From: Cantharellus purpuraceus
Taxonomy: Eukaryota; Basidiomycota; Agaricomycetes; Cantharellales; Hydnaceae
DNA: 64,000 nucleotides
Assembly: GCA_025174535.1 (NCBI GenBank)
Contig: JALBUN010000012.1
Coordinates: 248,001-312,000, forward strand
Direction of reading: 5' to 3'
The stretch's first letter is position 1; each line of letters begins with the position of its first letter. Made by a program: the position numbers and the translations under genes. The notes below the pieces were generated by a model. The model did no database searches, was not told the DNA's origin, and was given only the letters and a program-made list of their open reading frames with translations. Below, piece after piece: positions 24,616 to 35,001 of this stretch.

Positions 24616-26494
24616 ATGTTACGCATACGATCATTCCTGACACTTCTGTTCCTTCCTGTCTTCTTCAACTCGTTTGTTGCCGCAGACAGGCATGCCAGAC
24701 GCAAAGATGGCAATGGAAATGACAGCGGCAACGACAGTGCATCACAGACAGCCTCTGCGTCGTCGTCGCTCATATCAGGCTCAGCCTCTGCAGCCAACGG
24801 CTCCTCACAGGGCGACAGGCAATGCCCAGGCAGCCAGGCAAGTTTGAAAAATGACGACTCGAGTTTCCAAGCTGACGCTGGCTTTCTAGCTCATGTGCGT
24901 CACAGGGACCGTCAGTGGGTCGACAGTGACATGTACGATACCCCCCTCTCTCTTCCCCTGCAGACCTCACCATCTGTTCATTGCAGATGAGCTGCAGAGC
25001 ACCGGCTCACAGAATCTCGGATGGATGGCAATGTGAGTATGCCCTGTCAGGAGTGGTCACCGTACTGACCGCCATGCTAGTGGGTTTGGGAGTCAAATGG
25101 CTAGTTAGTAGGACGTGCAACACCCCCGTAAACACGTTTTCTGAGCATACCTGCTTTCTCAGACACACCCATGGTCATTATGTGGCCGAATTCCGATGGA
25201 ACTATTACACTGTCCCAACGTCAGGCCTCTGGTGAAGTTATGCCTACTCCCGTTGCCTCTCCCACCCAGGTAGCAACGGCAGCAACTTCCCTATCAACAG
25301 TAAGTTGCTTTGCATGGTTCTCACTCACCTGCACGGGCCTCGCTGAACATCTGTAAAGCTGAGCGGCTCACAGCCTCTATTAGCGTTTACAATCGACGTA
25401 CGTGGTGTAGCATATATCCGCATATCTCGCGCGCTAACGCTTGTCTATAGGGATCCGCGCAGCAGCAATCACTAATCTGGGCATACGGGACCACAAGGCC
25501 TGCAGCCGATGCGAGTTCATCACTGCAACAACATCTAGACTCTGGCGTCTTTTCTTTGGACCTCACCAAGACGGTTTCGACGAGCAATTCTTCGTCTATT
25601 CCCACGGGTTCAAGCCATATTCCGTTTAAACCCTTCGAAAAGACAATCATTGCCCATGCGGTCGTTGTGACCTTTGGCTTCCTGTTCATGTTACCGGCTG
25701 GCGTCCTTTTAGCGCGGTATACCAGGACCATATCGACACGCTGGTTCGCTGGACATTGGTTTATTCAGGTCATGCTTGGTAGTAGTGCTCACTCGCTGAC
25801 TCGGACTGTTTCATTAACGATGCGATATCAGCTGGTCCATTCGTTGTTGTGGGATGTGCGCTAGGCTTTACAGCCGTCACCCAGCAGGGCGCACACAACA
25901 CCACGAGGCATAAAGTACATATTTGCATCTTGTGACATTCGGTATCTCATGCTTTCTCGCACAGAATATAGGCCCGGCCCTACTCGCGCTGTATCTCACC
26001 CAATGCTTAGTGGGTGCATTCATTCACTTCTTTAAGATCCCCTTCCGCTACGGGCGTCCGCCACAAAATTACGGACATGCTATTCTGGGTCTGGGCATCA
26101 TCATACTCGCCTTGTACCAGGTATACCTCGGCTTCAGTCAAGAGTGGCCCAACTCAACGGGTCGCCCAGCTGTGGTGGGTCCATTTTTGGATAGTTTGTG
26201 ATGTGGCTGAGAGCTGACCCACTGTGTCGGGTTTGTCGATCCAGAATAATTCCGTTATGATTGTGTGGATTGTGTGGTTGGCGGTTAGTACCGTTTTATT
26301 GGGTTCTGAATGTCAATCTCATTCGTACTTGCTATTAGCTGCTGGGCGTGCTATATTTCGGCGGTCTGGCGTTTCTCCCTCGTCAATTTCAACAAGAGCG
26401 TGCGTCACGGAAGCAAACCTTACAAGAGCCGCAAGAGTACGGGTTAGTGAGCTATTCGGAGAGTCACGAGAAGCTTAGAGAACGATCTGCCTAG
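24616..26494 (+). CDS. DOMON-cytochrome b561 transmembrane oxidoreductase
   Basis: Likely haem protein of the plasma membrane that moves electrons across the membrane, possibly for ferric reduction or extracellular oxidative chemistry (family knowledge and inference). The signal peptide is MLRIRSFLTLLFLPVFFNSFVAA, followed by a Ser/Gly/Asn-rich linker. The DOMON domain shows the block LMCVTGTVSG, then GWMAIGFGSQMANTPMVIMW with the probable Met ligand. QQHLDSGVFSLDLTK carries a probable His ligand. The b561 module has candidate haem histidines in EKTIIAHAVVV, FAGHWFIQAG, QQGAHNTTRHK and NYGHAILGLG. The last intron (donor GTTAGT near 26284) leads to a cytoplasmic tail and a TAG at 26492-26494. 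Reading through that intron would end 16 nt earlier in another frame. Lytic polysaccharide monooxygenase partners are not nearby. Confidence 0.9.
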
Positions 26495-27011
26495 AACACA
26501 TTACTCCTCGTAAAGTATATTACGCTGGGAAGGACAATTCATCGCACGATTGAGTTGATATTGAATCGTTGGTTTGTTTGTTACCTGCACGTTATCGTAT
26601 CGTATTATAATTTGTATCTTGCAGTGCCACTCGTCGGACTGACTGGACTCTTACGTGGAGTTTTTCTATCTTCGAAATTTCAGATGAAGTACTTAGATCG
26701 TTGCCTACCACTACAAATGATTCCACGATTGTATACCTTCAGTTAGGTTAGATGTTTTTATGCCATATTTCCTGCCCGCGAGATCCGGGGCTCAAACTCA
26801 TTGATGTGCCACATGACAATTGCACAAGTCTTGGGAGGGCACAAGATCAAGCGAAAACCGTATCATACTTAAAAGCTATGCATGATTTGTTCAGGCACGA
26901 GCTATATCGAATTTTATAGATGAAGTCGGACATGAGGATCATAGGGGAGCATACGGGCGCGAAAGAAGTACACCGAGGACGGAGGGGAAGGCAAAAAGAA
27001 ATGATGACAGC
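26495..27011. other. Convergent 3' region, no gene seen
   Basis: This lies between the ends of the DOMON gene (+) and RPS0 (-). It is AT-rich with no ORF longer than about 65 codons on either strand. It is probably the 3' UTRs of both genes. Confidence 0.4.
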
Positions 27012-28035
27012 TTAGTCCCAAGCTGTGCCAGGCTGCTGCGTCTCCGCAGGCCATGCTGTGCTAACGGGCTCCGCTGACCAATCTGTGACACCAGCAGCAC
27101 CAGTGGGCTCCCAGTCGAGTGCACCTAGAAAGAAAGAAGGAAAATATCAGGTTTCTCGATTCATGGACTAATGTAAAGGCGCCTTACCGCCTTCACCGGC
27201 TACTAGAGTGGGGTTGATAGCCCCCGCCTGAGGACCGGTCCCTACTTCCCACTCTCTGACGTCTGGTGGTGGGGCCTCCTCTACAGCGGTCACGACGGCA
27301 GCCTTGGCAGTGGTCGCCTCCTGCTGCTCCTTCTCGACCTCCTCGGGATCGCGGTAGAAGAACATGTCAACCATGACGTTCCAGCCGCCGCTCGTCCTAG
27401 GGACCGTCCCTCGCAGACGCAGCACCTCCCTTGCGAGGAGCCACCACACGAGACCGATTGCGTGCTTCGACTTGTTGTTCGTGGGGATGGCGACGTCAAC
27501 GAATTTGAGAGGGGCGTCCGTGTCGCAGAGGGCAATGACAGGGATGTTGACGTAGGAGGCTTCACGAATGGCTTGGTGGTCAACGCGCGGGTCCGTGACG
27601 ACGATGAGCCGGGGCTCCTTGAAAGAGCGGGTGATGTAGTTGGTGAAGCTACCGGGCGTGAAGCGACCGGCAATGGCTTGCGCACCAGTGTTGGCGGCGA
27701 ATTTGAGCACGGCACGTTGGCCGTAGGGACGGGCAGAGATCACACAGACGTCGTTCGGGTTCTCCACGGCAGCGATGATGCGTGCCGCGAAAACAAGCTT
27801 TTCCCAGGTCTTTCCGATGTTGATGATATGGATACCTACAACCACACATTAGGAAACCAAAACCCTTTCGAGGGAATGCAGCAGTCTGGTTTGACGAACC
27901 GTCCACACGTCGCTTCCAAACATAAGGTTCCATGTGCTTCTCGCAGTTCTTGGTACCAATATGACAGTGGGCAGCGAGGAGGAGTTGGATCTCCTCATCG
28001 GTTGCACTCAACACCGACGGTAGTTTTGACGACAT
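27012..28035 (-). CDS. RPS0: 40S ribosomal protein S0 (uS2)
   Basis: Small-subunit ribosomal protein of the uS2 family, needed for late maturation of the 40S head/body interface. The exons are 28035-27900, 27835-27188 and 27124-27012, giving 298 aa in perfect phase. Signatures are [55 protein letters not shown] and [16 protein letters not shown]. The acidic C-terminus contains [16 protein letters not shown] and repeats of the W-rich tail type. The first intron uses a GTTCGT donor. A 278-codon open frame on the plus strand (27462-28298) is an antisense shadow caused by the biased codon use of this highly expressed gene. Confidence 0.97.
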
Positions 28036-28574
28036 CTGAATTGCCTGCCATTAGAATCCTTATCAGTACGCCGTCATCCATAACCCAAACACCCATCCAT
28101 CGACTTGGAGCCCACAACATGGCCTCGATTCCAGTACAACAGAACTCTCTAGATCAGATACACATACCTTTGTTTGAAAGTGGCCTAGACGTTGCGGTCG
28201 ACGGTGTCGAGCGTCCTTTTCGTGGATTGTTAGTTATGCTGGTGCAAATAAGCGCGCGTCCGTGCAATCGGCGCCTCCAGCACCGCAAGGTCACGTGACC
28301 CGCCTTGGGAATATTCAACCCTGAAATTTGCGTTTTTATCGAGCTTCGCACGTCTTCTCCAGTCATCATTATCAGTTTTCATACCGAAAGCCTCATTCTT
28401 GCACAAGCCAGTTGATACCACCTGGTAAATTGTCATGTAGCACTGCGGAATGGAACTCGCTGATGTTATTCATTGGTCAGTCCTTCCGTATCAATAGCGA
28501 TCAGAGAGAGGATTTCCTATGCGACGTACAATTACATGCATTGGGTAAAATAAAACGACTACTAGCTCCTACAC
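28036..28574. other. Intergenic, RPS0 promoter side
   Basis: No gene is supported. The 500 bp upstream of RPS0 on the minus strand should include its promoter. I saw no long repeats. Confidence 0.35.
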
Positions 28575-29318
28575 CTAAATGAACCTGGAACAAAACAAGC
28601 ATCTTTCACGTCGACCTGCGAGGCGTCTTCTTCCCCTTTCTTGCAACGCGCAACCTAAGGAATCAAAGGGATTGTAAGTCACCATCACGTGTGGCACCTT
28701 TGTGAAGCAAACTGACTTGTTGATACTCTTATCCCAACGAGACCTGAGCACAATTGCAGCTGAATTGCTCGTGTCACTTTGGAAAAAGCCATGGAATTCT
28801 AGTGGTGAAACGACCTCCTTGGAACGAGACGCCTCTCCGGCACGATTCAACTCGTATTCTTCATAGAACCTAGCCTCGCTACGTAACTGGGTGACTTCGT
28901 CTGGGTCTGTGACGAGGCGGATGAGGAACTCTGTCCCTATGGGAGACGAGTACCAGCCATGTCCCGCAATGAAGCCCATGTAGACACCACCAGGTGTAGG
29001 TATGCCGCCGTTATCTCTGGCCCGATCTGTCAAGAAGAACAGCGGGGTGCATTCACTGCAACATCGGGGTGGTTCATCGGTCGATAAGGCCGTGGGGCCC
29101 TTGCCTTTTCCCTGTTCGCTCCACTCGAGAGCCCTCGGACGTCCATCGGCCCCGGTGGTCCATCGACAAAATGTTTCACTGTAGTGGAGCCCCCCAGGCC
29201 TGATGTCAACATCTAGCTTGGATTGGTCGAATGAGAAGCGATACGGAAAGATGGGCCCCTGATGCGGCTTCCTGTTGGTCGTTGCCGTTCGGGAGTGTTT
29301 CTCGCACTGGGTTGGCAT
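28575..29318 (-). CDS. Hypothetical protein, kinase N-lobe-like fragment
   Basis: A 247-codon frame starting with ATG at 29318. The first half has no known domain (VDIRPGGLHYSETFCRW). The middle resembles the N-lobe of fungus-expanded protein-kinase-like proteins: GWYSSPIGTEFLIRLVTDPD, EVTQLRSEARFYEEYE, then FHGFFQSDTSNSAAIVL. No HRD, DFG or C-lobe sequence follows. The frame ends in a basic Arg/Cys-rich tail that may be intron or decayed sequence; GTCTCG near 28743 and several AG sites could form an intron. It may be a truncated kinase relic or a stand-alone small protein. It lies just upstream of a tandem kinase locus on the same strand. Whether it is expressed cannot be told from sequence. 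Confidence 0.4.
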   Translation of the reverse strand: MPTQCEKHSRTATTNRKPHQGPIFPYRFSFDQSKLDVDIRPGGLHYSETFCRWTTGADGRPRALEWSEQGKGKGPTALSTDEPPRCCSECTPLFFLTDRARDNGGIPTPGGVYMGFIAGHGWYSSPIGTEFLIRLVTDPDEVTQLRSEARFYEEYELNRAGEASRSKEVVSPLEFHGFFQSDTSNSAAIVLRSRWDKSINKSVCFTKVPHVMVTYNPFDSLGCALQERGRRRLAGRRERCLFCSRFI

Positions 29319-30042
29319 GGCCTGATGGCAGCGGATGGAGATCTAGCTTTGACTCAGAGCTAGCCTCGTGTCAAAGAGGGTGTGGTGCGTGCCCAGATAA
29401 TCACACCCACAACACCACTGTAAGGCAGTATGTTGGAGAAATGCTTGAACAATGGACTCGTTGGATCAAAGTGATCACTGGAAGCTAAGGTTAGTTATGG
29501 CCACAACCCAAGACAATGTGTACGGTGGCGGGTTTTCCCACGACGCGCACCTAAATCACGTGGGCGCGTCTGAGCTTAAGGCGTCATGTCCTGTCATCCC
29601 TGCTTCTCACTTCTAGTCTTTACTAGTGCCTCCGTTACTCTCTTCTAAAGCATCCCATGCTCCTTCCCTTCTAAACTGTGATCACACTCAGCACCATGGC
29701 AAGGCTATAAGATGTAAACAAAGGTCGCGCGTACAGTCTTGCTACCGAGGACGTAAATCCTCTTGCTTCCATGCATTGAATGACTTGGTATTTATGTCCT
29801 TTTTTTACATGTGTACTGTCTGGCATATAAATCCGATTTAAGCGGAATCAGCGATGCCTTGAGGTTTCCATGCACCAAAAGGTACACGCTTAGACACTCC
29901 GATGCTTTACTTGAAGCGCTGTAGAATACATCTTTGCCGCACGACTAAAAGAGGACAATGGACATAATAGGCTACAGTCTCCACACCACCTCTTTGCTAT
30001 TACACAATCCAATCGTTCCCTAAACCACTTATCCAAAATAAA
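29319..30042. other. Intergenic; holds the 3' flank of the kinase repeat unit
   Basis: No gene is seen. From about 29889 to 30042 the sequence matches 32577-32705 (for example GCTTGAAGCGCTGTA followed by ATACA, and later CCACTTATCCAAA against TCACTTATCCAAA). This marks one edge of the tandem duplication that covers the two kinase copies. Confidence 0.5.
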
Positions 30043-32354
30043 TCAAGTAAACAATCGCAGGAGATCCGCGATCACGACTTCGATGTCCGGTCTATCGTCC
30101 GGATTTATGGCAGTACAGGTTTGACAATACGCCCACGCAGAATCGTTCAGCCATACATCCGCGATAGGTCCAGTGGGCCTAGGCGAACGCTTGTTGCGGA
30201 GGAGGTCCACAACGACATGCAAATCTTCCTTCAGATTGAAGAAAGGTTTGCGATTGCTTAGGACCTGATGAAAAAGAGATATTGTTATCCGCGCCGTAGT
30301 GTGATAAAGTAGAAGTGAAACCAAACCTCGAGCATGGTATGGCCAAATGCGTATATATCTGTTTTAGGTGACTTCAGGGGACCTGTCTCTTCATCCCCAG
30401 CACGGATGAGCTCGGGGGCCATCCATCTGGGAGATCCAGCTCCGTGCAGCATTGTGACTGTTTTTTCATGACTGATCCGTGAAAGTCCGAAATCCGCTAG
30501 AACCGCACACCCAGCATCAGAAATCAAGATGTTCGCCCTATGTATGAAAGCATAGGATGTGAGAAGATGTTAGAAACCAGGGTATGTGGACACGAACCCT
30601 TTCAGATCTCCATGTATGACAGGTGGTTGACGAGTATGCAAGTACTGAAGACCTTCTGCGGCCTCTATGAGCTGTTTTGTGAATGCATTAGACATCAGAG
30701 GAAAGCACTGAAATATGGCGTATACCAGACGACATCTATCAGCGTAAGGAGAAACAGATGTCAAGTAGTGCATAATGTTCCCATTTTGACAAAACGGCGA
30801 AACCTTAATATAGGGTTGAATGCATGAAGAGTGACAAAAGAAATGGTGCGTACCATGAATAGCGACATGATATCGTACTCGCAAATGCCATAAAACTCTA
30901 GGATTCGGGGATGTTCAAGCTCAGCCCATATACTAGCCTCTTTCAAAAAACGCTATAACCAATGCACATAAATTTAAGAGACATTCAGAGACTCCAAGCG
31001 ACTTACTCGACGTGCTCTGTCCTTGTCCCTATCTGTCGATCCTTGAAAGAGTCTCACCAGTTTGAGTGCTACCTTCTCTGATCCAAGTCTTTCGCCAAGA
31101 TAAAGGTCACAACTGCCCCCACCAGCAATAGGGTGCTCGCTCAGCTTCTTGATCTCTACGCCAATATTCTTCAATGTCCGTGGGACAACCACACGTGTTG
31201 TAGAAAGAGATGAGATAGTCGCGTCGGCTAGTTCGACCATTTGTCGAGCCACCTCCGCCATCGTTGGCCTCTGTCTCGGGTCTCTTTCCAAGCAATGACT
31301 GATAAGGACCCATAGACCACCTGAGAGAATATTGTTCCCCGTGATTCCAGGGCGCTCAGGGAGCTGGTCCAGAAGAATCTTTCTGATAATTTCTCCATAA
31401 TGCGCATGTGACATCCTGAATCCCAGAGCCTTTCAGTTACAAGGACCGTCAGAACAAGAACAGCGCGGGTTCAAAGAGGACAACCAACCTCCATCATCGT
31501 CGTTCCAAATGCAAATACGTCGTCTTCAAATGGTGTCTGCTCCAGAGACGATGGTAAGGAGTGAGGTGGAAGACATGGAGCGTAGCAACTTCCAGGACTA
31601 TCTGAAGCATAAGCCTGTAGAAAGCTAGAAAGATACGCGCGTCCCGTTTCAGAAATTAAGATAGTGGACTGAAGAGATATAAGAGTGTGACAAAGAGGAG
31701 TCAATGAAGAGTTCTGACCAAACGAAGATTGCCATACACTATTCCCAGGCTATGGAGGTGGGCAAGACCACGAGCAACGTCTGCCATCAATTCGACCGTA
31801 TTTGCATTTGAAGAAGTATCACCGGGGTTCCTAAGGAGATACTTCCTGAGATTACCCTCTGGCATCCACGGTGAGACAAGAGCCATGCTATCTTGTAACC
31901 GCGCAAAACCAAGAAGAGGCATGACATTCTCATGATGCATTGCACAAGACCAAGCGTGTGCTTCAAGTAGGAAATCCTAATTTCAATTAAGTATAGAGTA
32001 AATAATTAATAAGAGCTTGCACACATTTACTCGACTGGCAGTGAAAGGCGGGGTGAATAGCTTGACAGCAACTAGTGTATTATCGGATAATTTTCCAAGC
32101 CAGATGGAAGACAGCACGCCCCGAGCAGCAGGATAATCGCCCAGAAGCTTGACCTCGTTTGAAAGGTCTCGTATTTTGCTTAATACAGGATGAGAAACCT
32201 CGTGTATCATGCTAAAATCCAAAGGACTCTCGGGAGGTGAGTCCGAGTCCGTGTTCTGAAAAGTATGGTGTGAGAAGGCCCACGCATAGACTCTTATGAT
32301 TTCCCATGAATCCACCTCACTTACGAAAGTGATCCTTGAAAAAGCTTGCTCCAT
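30043..32354 (-). CDS. Tandem pseudokinase-kinase protein (TKL-like)
   Basis: Predicted cytoplasmic Ser/Thr (TKL-like) protein kinase with two kinase domains. Ten exons, all in phase, give 599 aa: 32354-32325, 32255-32031, 31976-31719, 31668-31489, 31429-31007, 30952-30854, 30803-30726, 30671-30598, 30537-30327 and 30264-30043. Domain 1 (about residues 40-290) keeps the VAVKL lysine and EAHAW but has YGNLRLSTILI in place of the HxDxxxxN loop. It also has YLSSFLQ in place of DFG, so it should be inactive. Domain 2 (about 320-599) has a glycine-rich loop IAGGGSCDLYLG, VALKL, IHGDLKGANIL, LADFGLSRI and RWMAPEL, so all key catalytic residues are present. Both domains start alike (IRDLSNEVKLLGDYP and LKNIGVEIKKLSEHP), which suggests internal duplication. 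The layout resembles JAK kinases but is surely independent. The start follows the conserved MEQAFSRI / MGQAVSSI beginnings of the two copies. Confidence 0.85.
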
Positions 32355-32576
32355 ATGTTCAGGATGCTCGTTCAAGTTCAGTTAACTAGCAAGGTCACTG
32401 GCTCCGTGGGAAAGAGGGACTGCCCTGGGCCAGTCTAGGGCGCGTGATGCATAAAGATGATCCCCACCAGATGACATGAGTGGTCCATAGGCGTCTCATG
32501 TCGATTTGGACAAATAAAATCCGCCAGCTACAACGCTTCATGTTTGTTGCTCGAAATTTGTCCGTGAGCCTCCACG

Positions 32577-35001
32577 CTTAGATTCCTCCAATATTTTGCT
32601 TGAAGCGCTGTAAAATACACCTTTGTCGCACGGCTACAATTGTTACCATAGGCTAGTCTCTACACCACCTCTCTGCTATAGGACGATTCGATTATTTAAA
32701 TCACTTATCCAAAGTAAACAATTGACGGAGGTCAGCGATCACGACTTCGATGTTCGGTCTTTCGTTTGGATTTATAGCAGTACAGGTTTGACAATACCCC
32801 CACGTAGAATCGTTGAGCCAAACATCTGCAACAGGTCCAGTGGGCCGAGGTGAACGTCCATTTTTGAGGAGTTCCACAACGACATGTAAATCCTCCTTCA
32901 AATGGAAGAAAGGCTTGAGATTGCTCAGAACCTGGGGTAAAAGCGAGGCTCAATAACCAACTCTCCAACGAAAAGAAAGTGAAAACAAACCTCGAGCATG
33001 ATATGTCCAAATGCGTATATATCTGTTTTAGGCGACTTCAGCGGACCCGTCTCTTCATCCCTAGCACGGATGAGCTCGGGGGCCATCCACCTGGGAGTTC
33101 CAGCTCCGAGCAACGCTGTAGTCGTTTCTTCAATACTGATTCTCGAAAGTCCGAAATCCGCGAGCACGGCACGCCCGACATTAGAAATCAGTATGTTCGC
33201 CCTATGTAAATACGAGTTATAAAATGCCAGGAATCTAATTTTTTTGGAACAAACCCTTTCAGGTCTCCATGTATGATGGGTGGTTGATGAGTATGCAAGT
33301 ACAGAAGGCCATCTGCGGCATCTATGAGCTATGGTGTCCATGCATCAGACACTAGAAAAACATATTAAGATAAAACATACCAGACGTTGTCTATCAGCAT
33401 CGGGGGCGAAAGACGTCAAGAATTGCATGATGTTCCCATATTGATAAAACGGCGAAACCTTAATGTAGAGTTGGATGCATGAAGGGTGACGAAAGAAATG
33501 GTGAACAGTGACATTGTACCGTGTTCGCAAATGCCATAAAATTTCAGGATTCGGGGATGCTCAAGCTCAGCCCATATACTAGCCTCTTTAAAAAAACACT
33601 ATAAGCAATGCCCATGAATTTAGAAACTCGACATAGAAACTCGAAGCGACTCACTCGACGTGCTCTATCCCTATCCGTATCTGTTGATCCTTGAAATAGT
33701 CGCACCAGTTTGAGCGCTACCTTCTCAGACCCACGTCTTTCGCCAAGGTAAAGGTCGCAATAACCCCACGAGCAATGGCATGCTCACTCAGTTTCTCGAT
33801 CTCGGTGCTGATATTCTTCAGCGTCGGCAGGGAAACTACGGGGTTTATAGAACGAGGCGAGATAGACGCCTCGGCTAGTTCAACCATTTGGTGAGCCACC
33901 TCTGCCATTGTTGGTCTCTGTGCTGGTTCTTCCTCGTGTGTACGATCGATCAGGAGCCATAGTTCAGCGATGAGAAGATCCTCCGCCGTAAGTCCAGTGC
34001 GATCAGGGAGCTGTGCCAACAGACACCCCTTCTCCTTCAATTTTGTATACTGTTCAGATGTTTTTCCAACTCCCAGAGCCTTTCAGTCACAAGAACCATC
34101 AGTATAGGGGGCAGCGCTGGCAAGCCAGTGACCAACCCTCGGTATGACCCATCCAAATAAAATACGTCGTGTTTCAATGATAGCAAATTCTTCTGGCCCA
34201 CGGATGCTGAGGAGTCAGGTGGATTGTATTCAAGGAAGTCGGTGCCCCAGTCAATTCCAGTGTATTGACCTTGGAGTTCTATAGGAACAGCGACTACAAA
34301 GTCAGAAACATACGCGCGTCCCATCTCAGATACCATGATAGTGGCCTGATGAGCTGTGAGGGTGTGACCAGTGGAATTAATGAAGAATTCTGACCAAACA
34401 AAGGCTGCCATGGAATATTCCCTGGCTATGGAGGTAGGCGAGGCCACGAGCAACGTCTGCCAGTAACTCAACCGGATTTGCATCTGGGTGCGCGAGGAGA
34501 TACTTTTTGAGGTCACCCTCTGGCATCCAAGGCGAGACGAGAGCCATTCTGCCTTGCAGCCGTGTGACACCAAGAAGAGGCACAATATTCTCATGATGCA
34601 TTGCGCGTGACCACGCATGCGCTTCACTCAGGAATTTCTAAATAAAGATTAAGCATGTACTATATCATCAATAAGAGCTCGCAAAAACATACTTGATAGG
34701 TGGTGGAATGCCAACATAGCTTGACAGTTACCCGTGTATTATCAGGCATCTTGCTAGGCAAGGAGGATCCTAGGTATGAATCAGGAGGAAGACTACATAG
34801 ATACTGGATTTCAGTTGAAAGATCTCGTATTTTATGTCTTGTGGAGCAAGAAGATCCGTCTTTATCTGAGGATTCTCAGGATATGACTTGGTGCATATAC
34901 CGCTGTAATTCTTTTACAAGCACGATGTGAGCGTGGGGGAAGCATGGACTTCATGGATCCACTTCACTTACAAGAATTATACTTGAGACAGCTTGGCCCA
35001 T
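32577..35001 (-). pseudogene. Decayed tandem copy of the pseudokinase-kinase gene
   Basis: Head-to-tail paralogue of the gene at 30043-32354, with the same exon order. The start MGQAVSSIIL and most exon borders are kept; the active-domain motifs IIHGDLKGANIL, VLADFGLSRI and RWMAPEL are intact. I see three lesions relative to the intact copy. (1) A TGA in the homologous frame lies at 34876-34878, soon after the second exon begins. (2) A net 2-nt loss near 34150-34175, where copy 1 has the block ending in TTMMEV, changes the phase before the next exon. (3) A 1-nt deletion near 33758-33768 in the glycine-rich loop leaves YLGERRGSEK in another frame. The 3' flank starts at 32577 by homology, and the stop of the last exon is at about 32695. 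It could still give truncated transcripts. Sequencing or assembly error is the main alternative, but three separate lesions argue against it. Confidence 0.75.

Noticed and set aside
27462..28298. 278-codon open frame on the plus strand opposite RPS0
   Set aside because: It is antisense to a highly expressed ribosomal gene with strong codon bias, which creates such shadows. The translation has no domain and crosses two RPS0 introns.
32001..32375. Separate kinase fragments as independent small genes
   Set aside because: Each open frame ends at an intron, and splicing at consensus sites joins them in one 599-codon frame.
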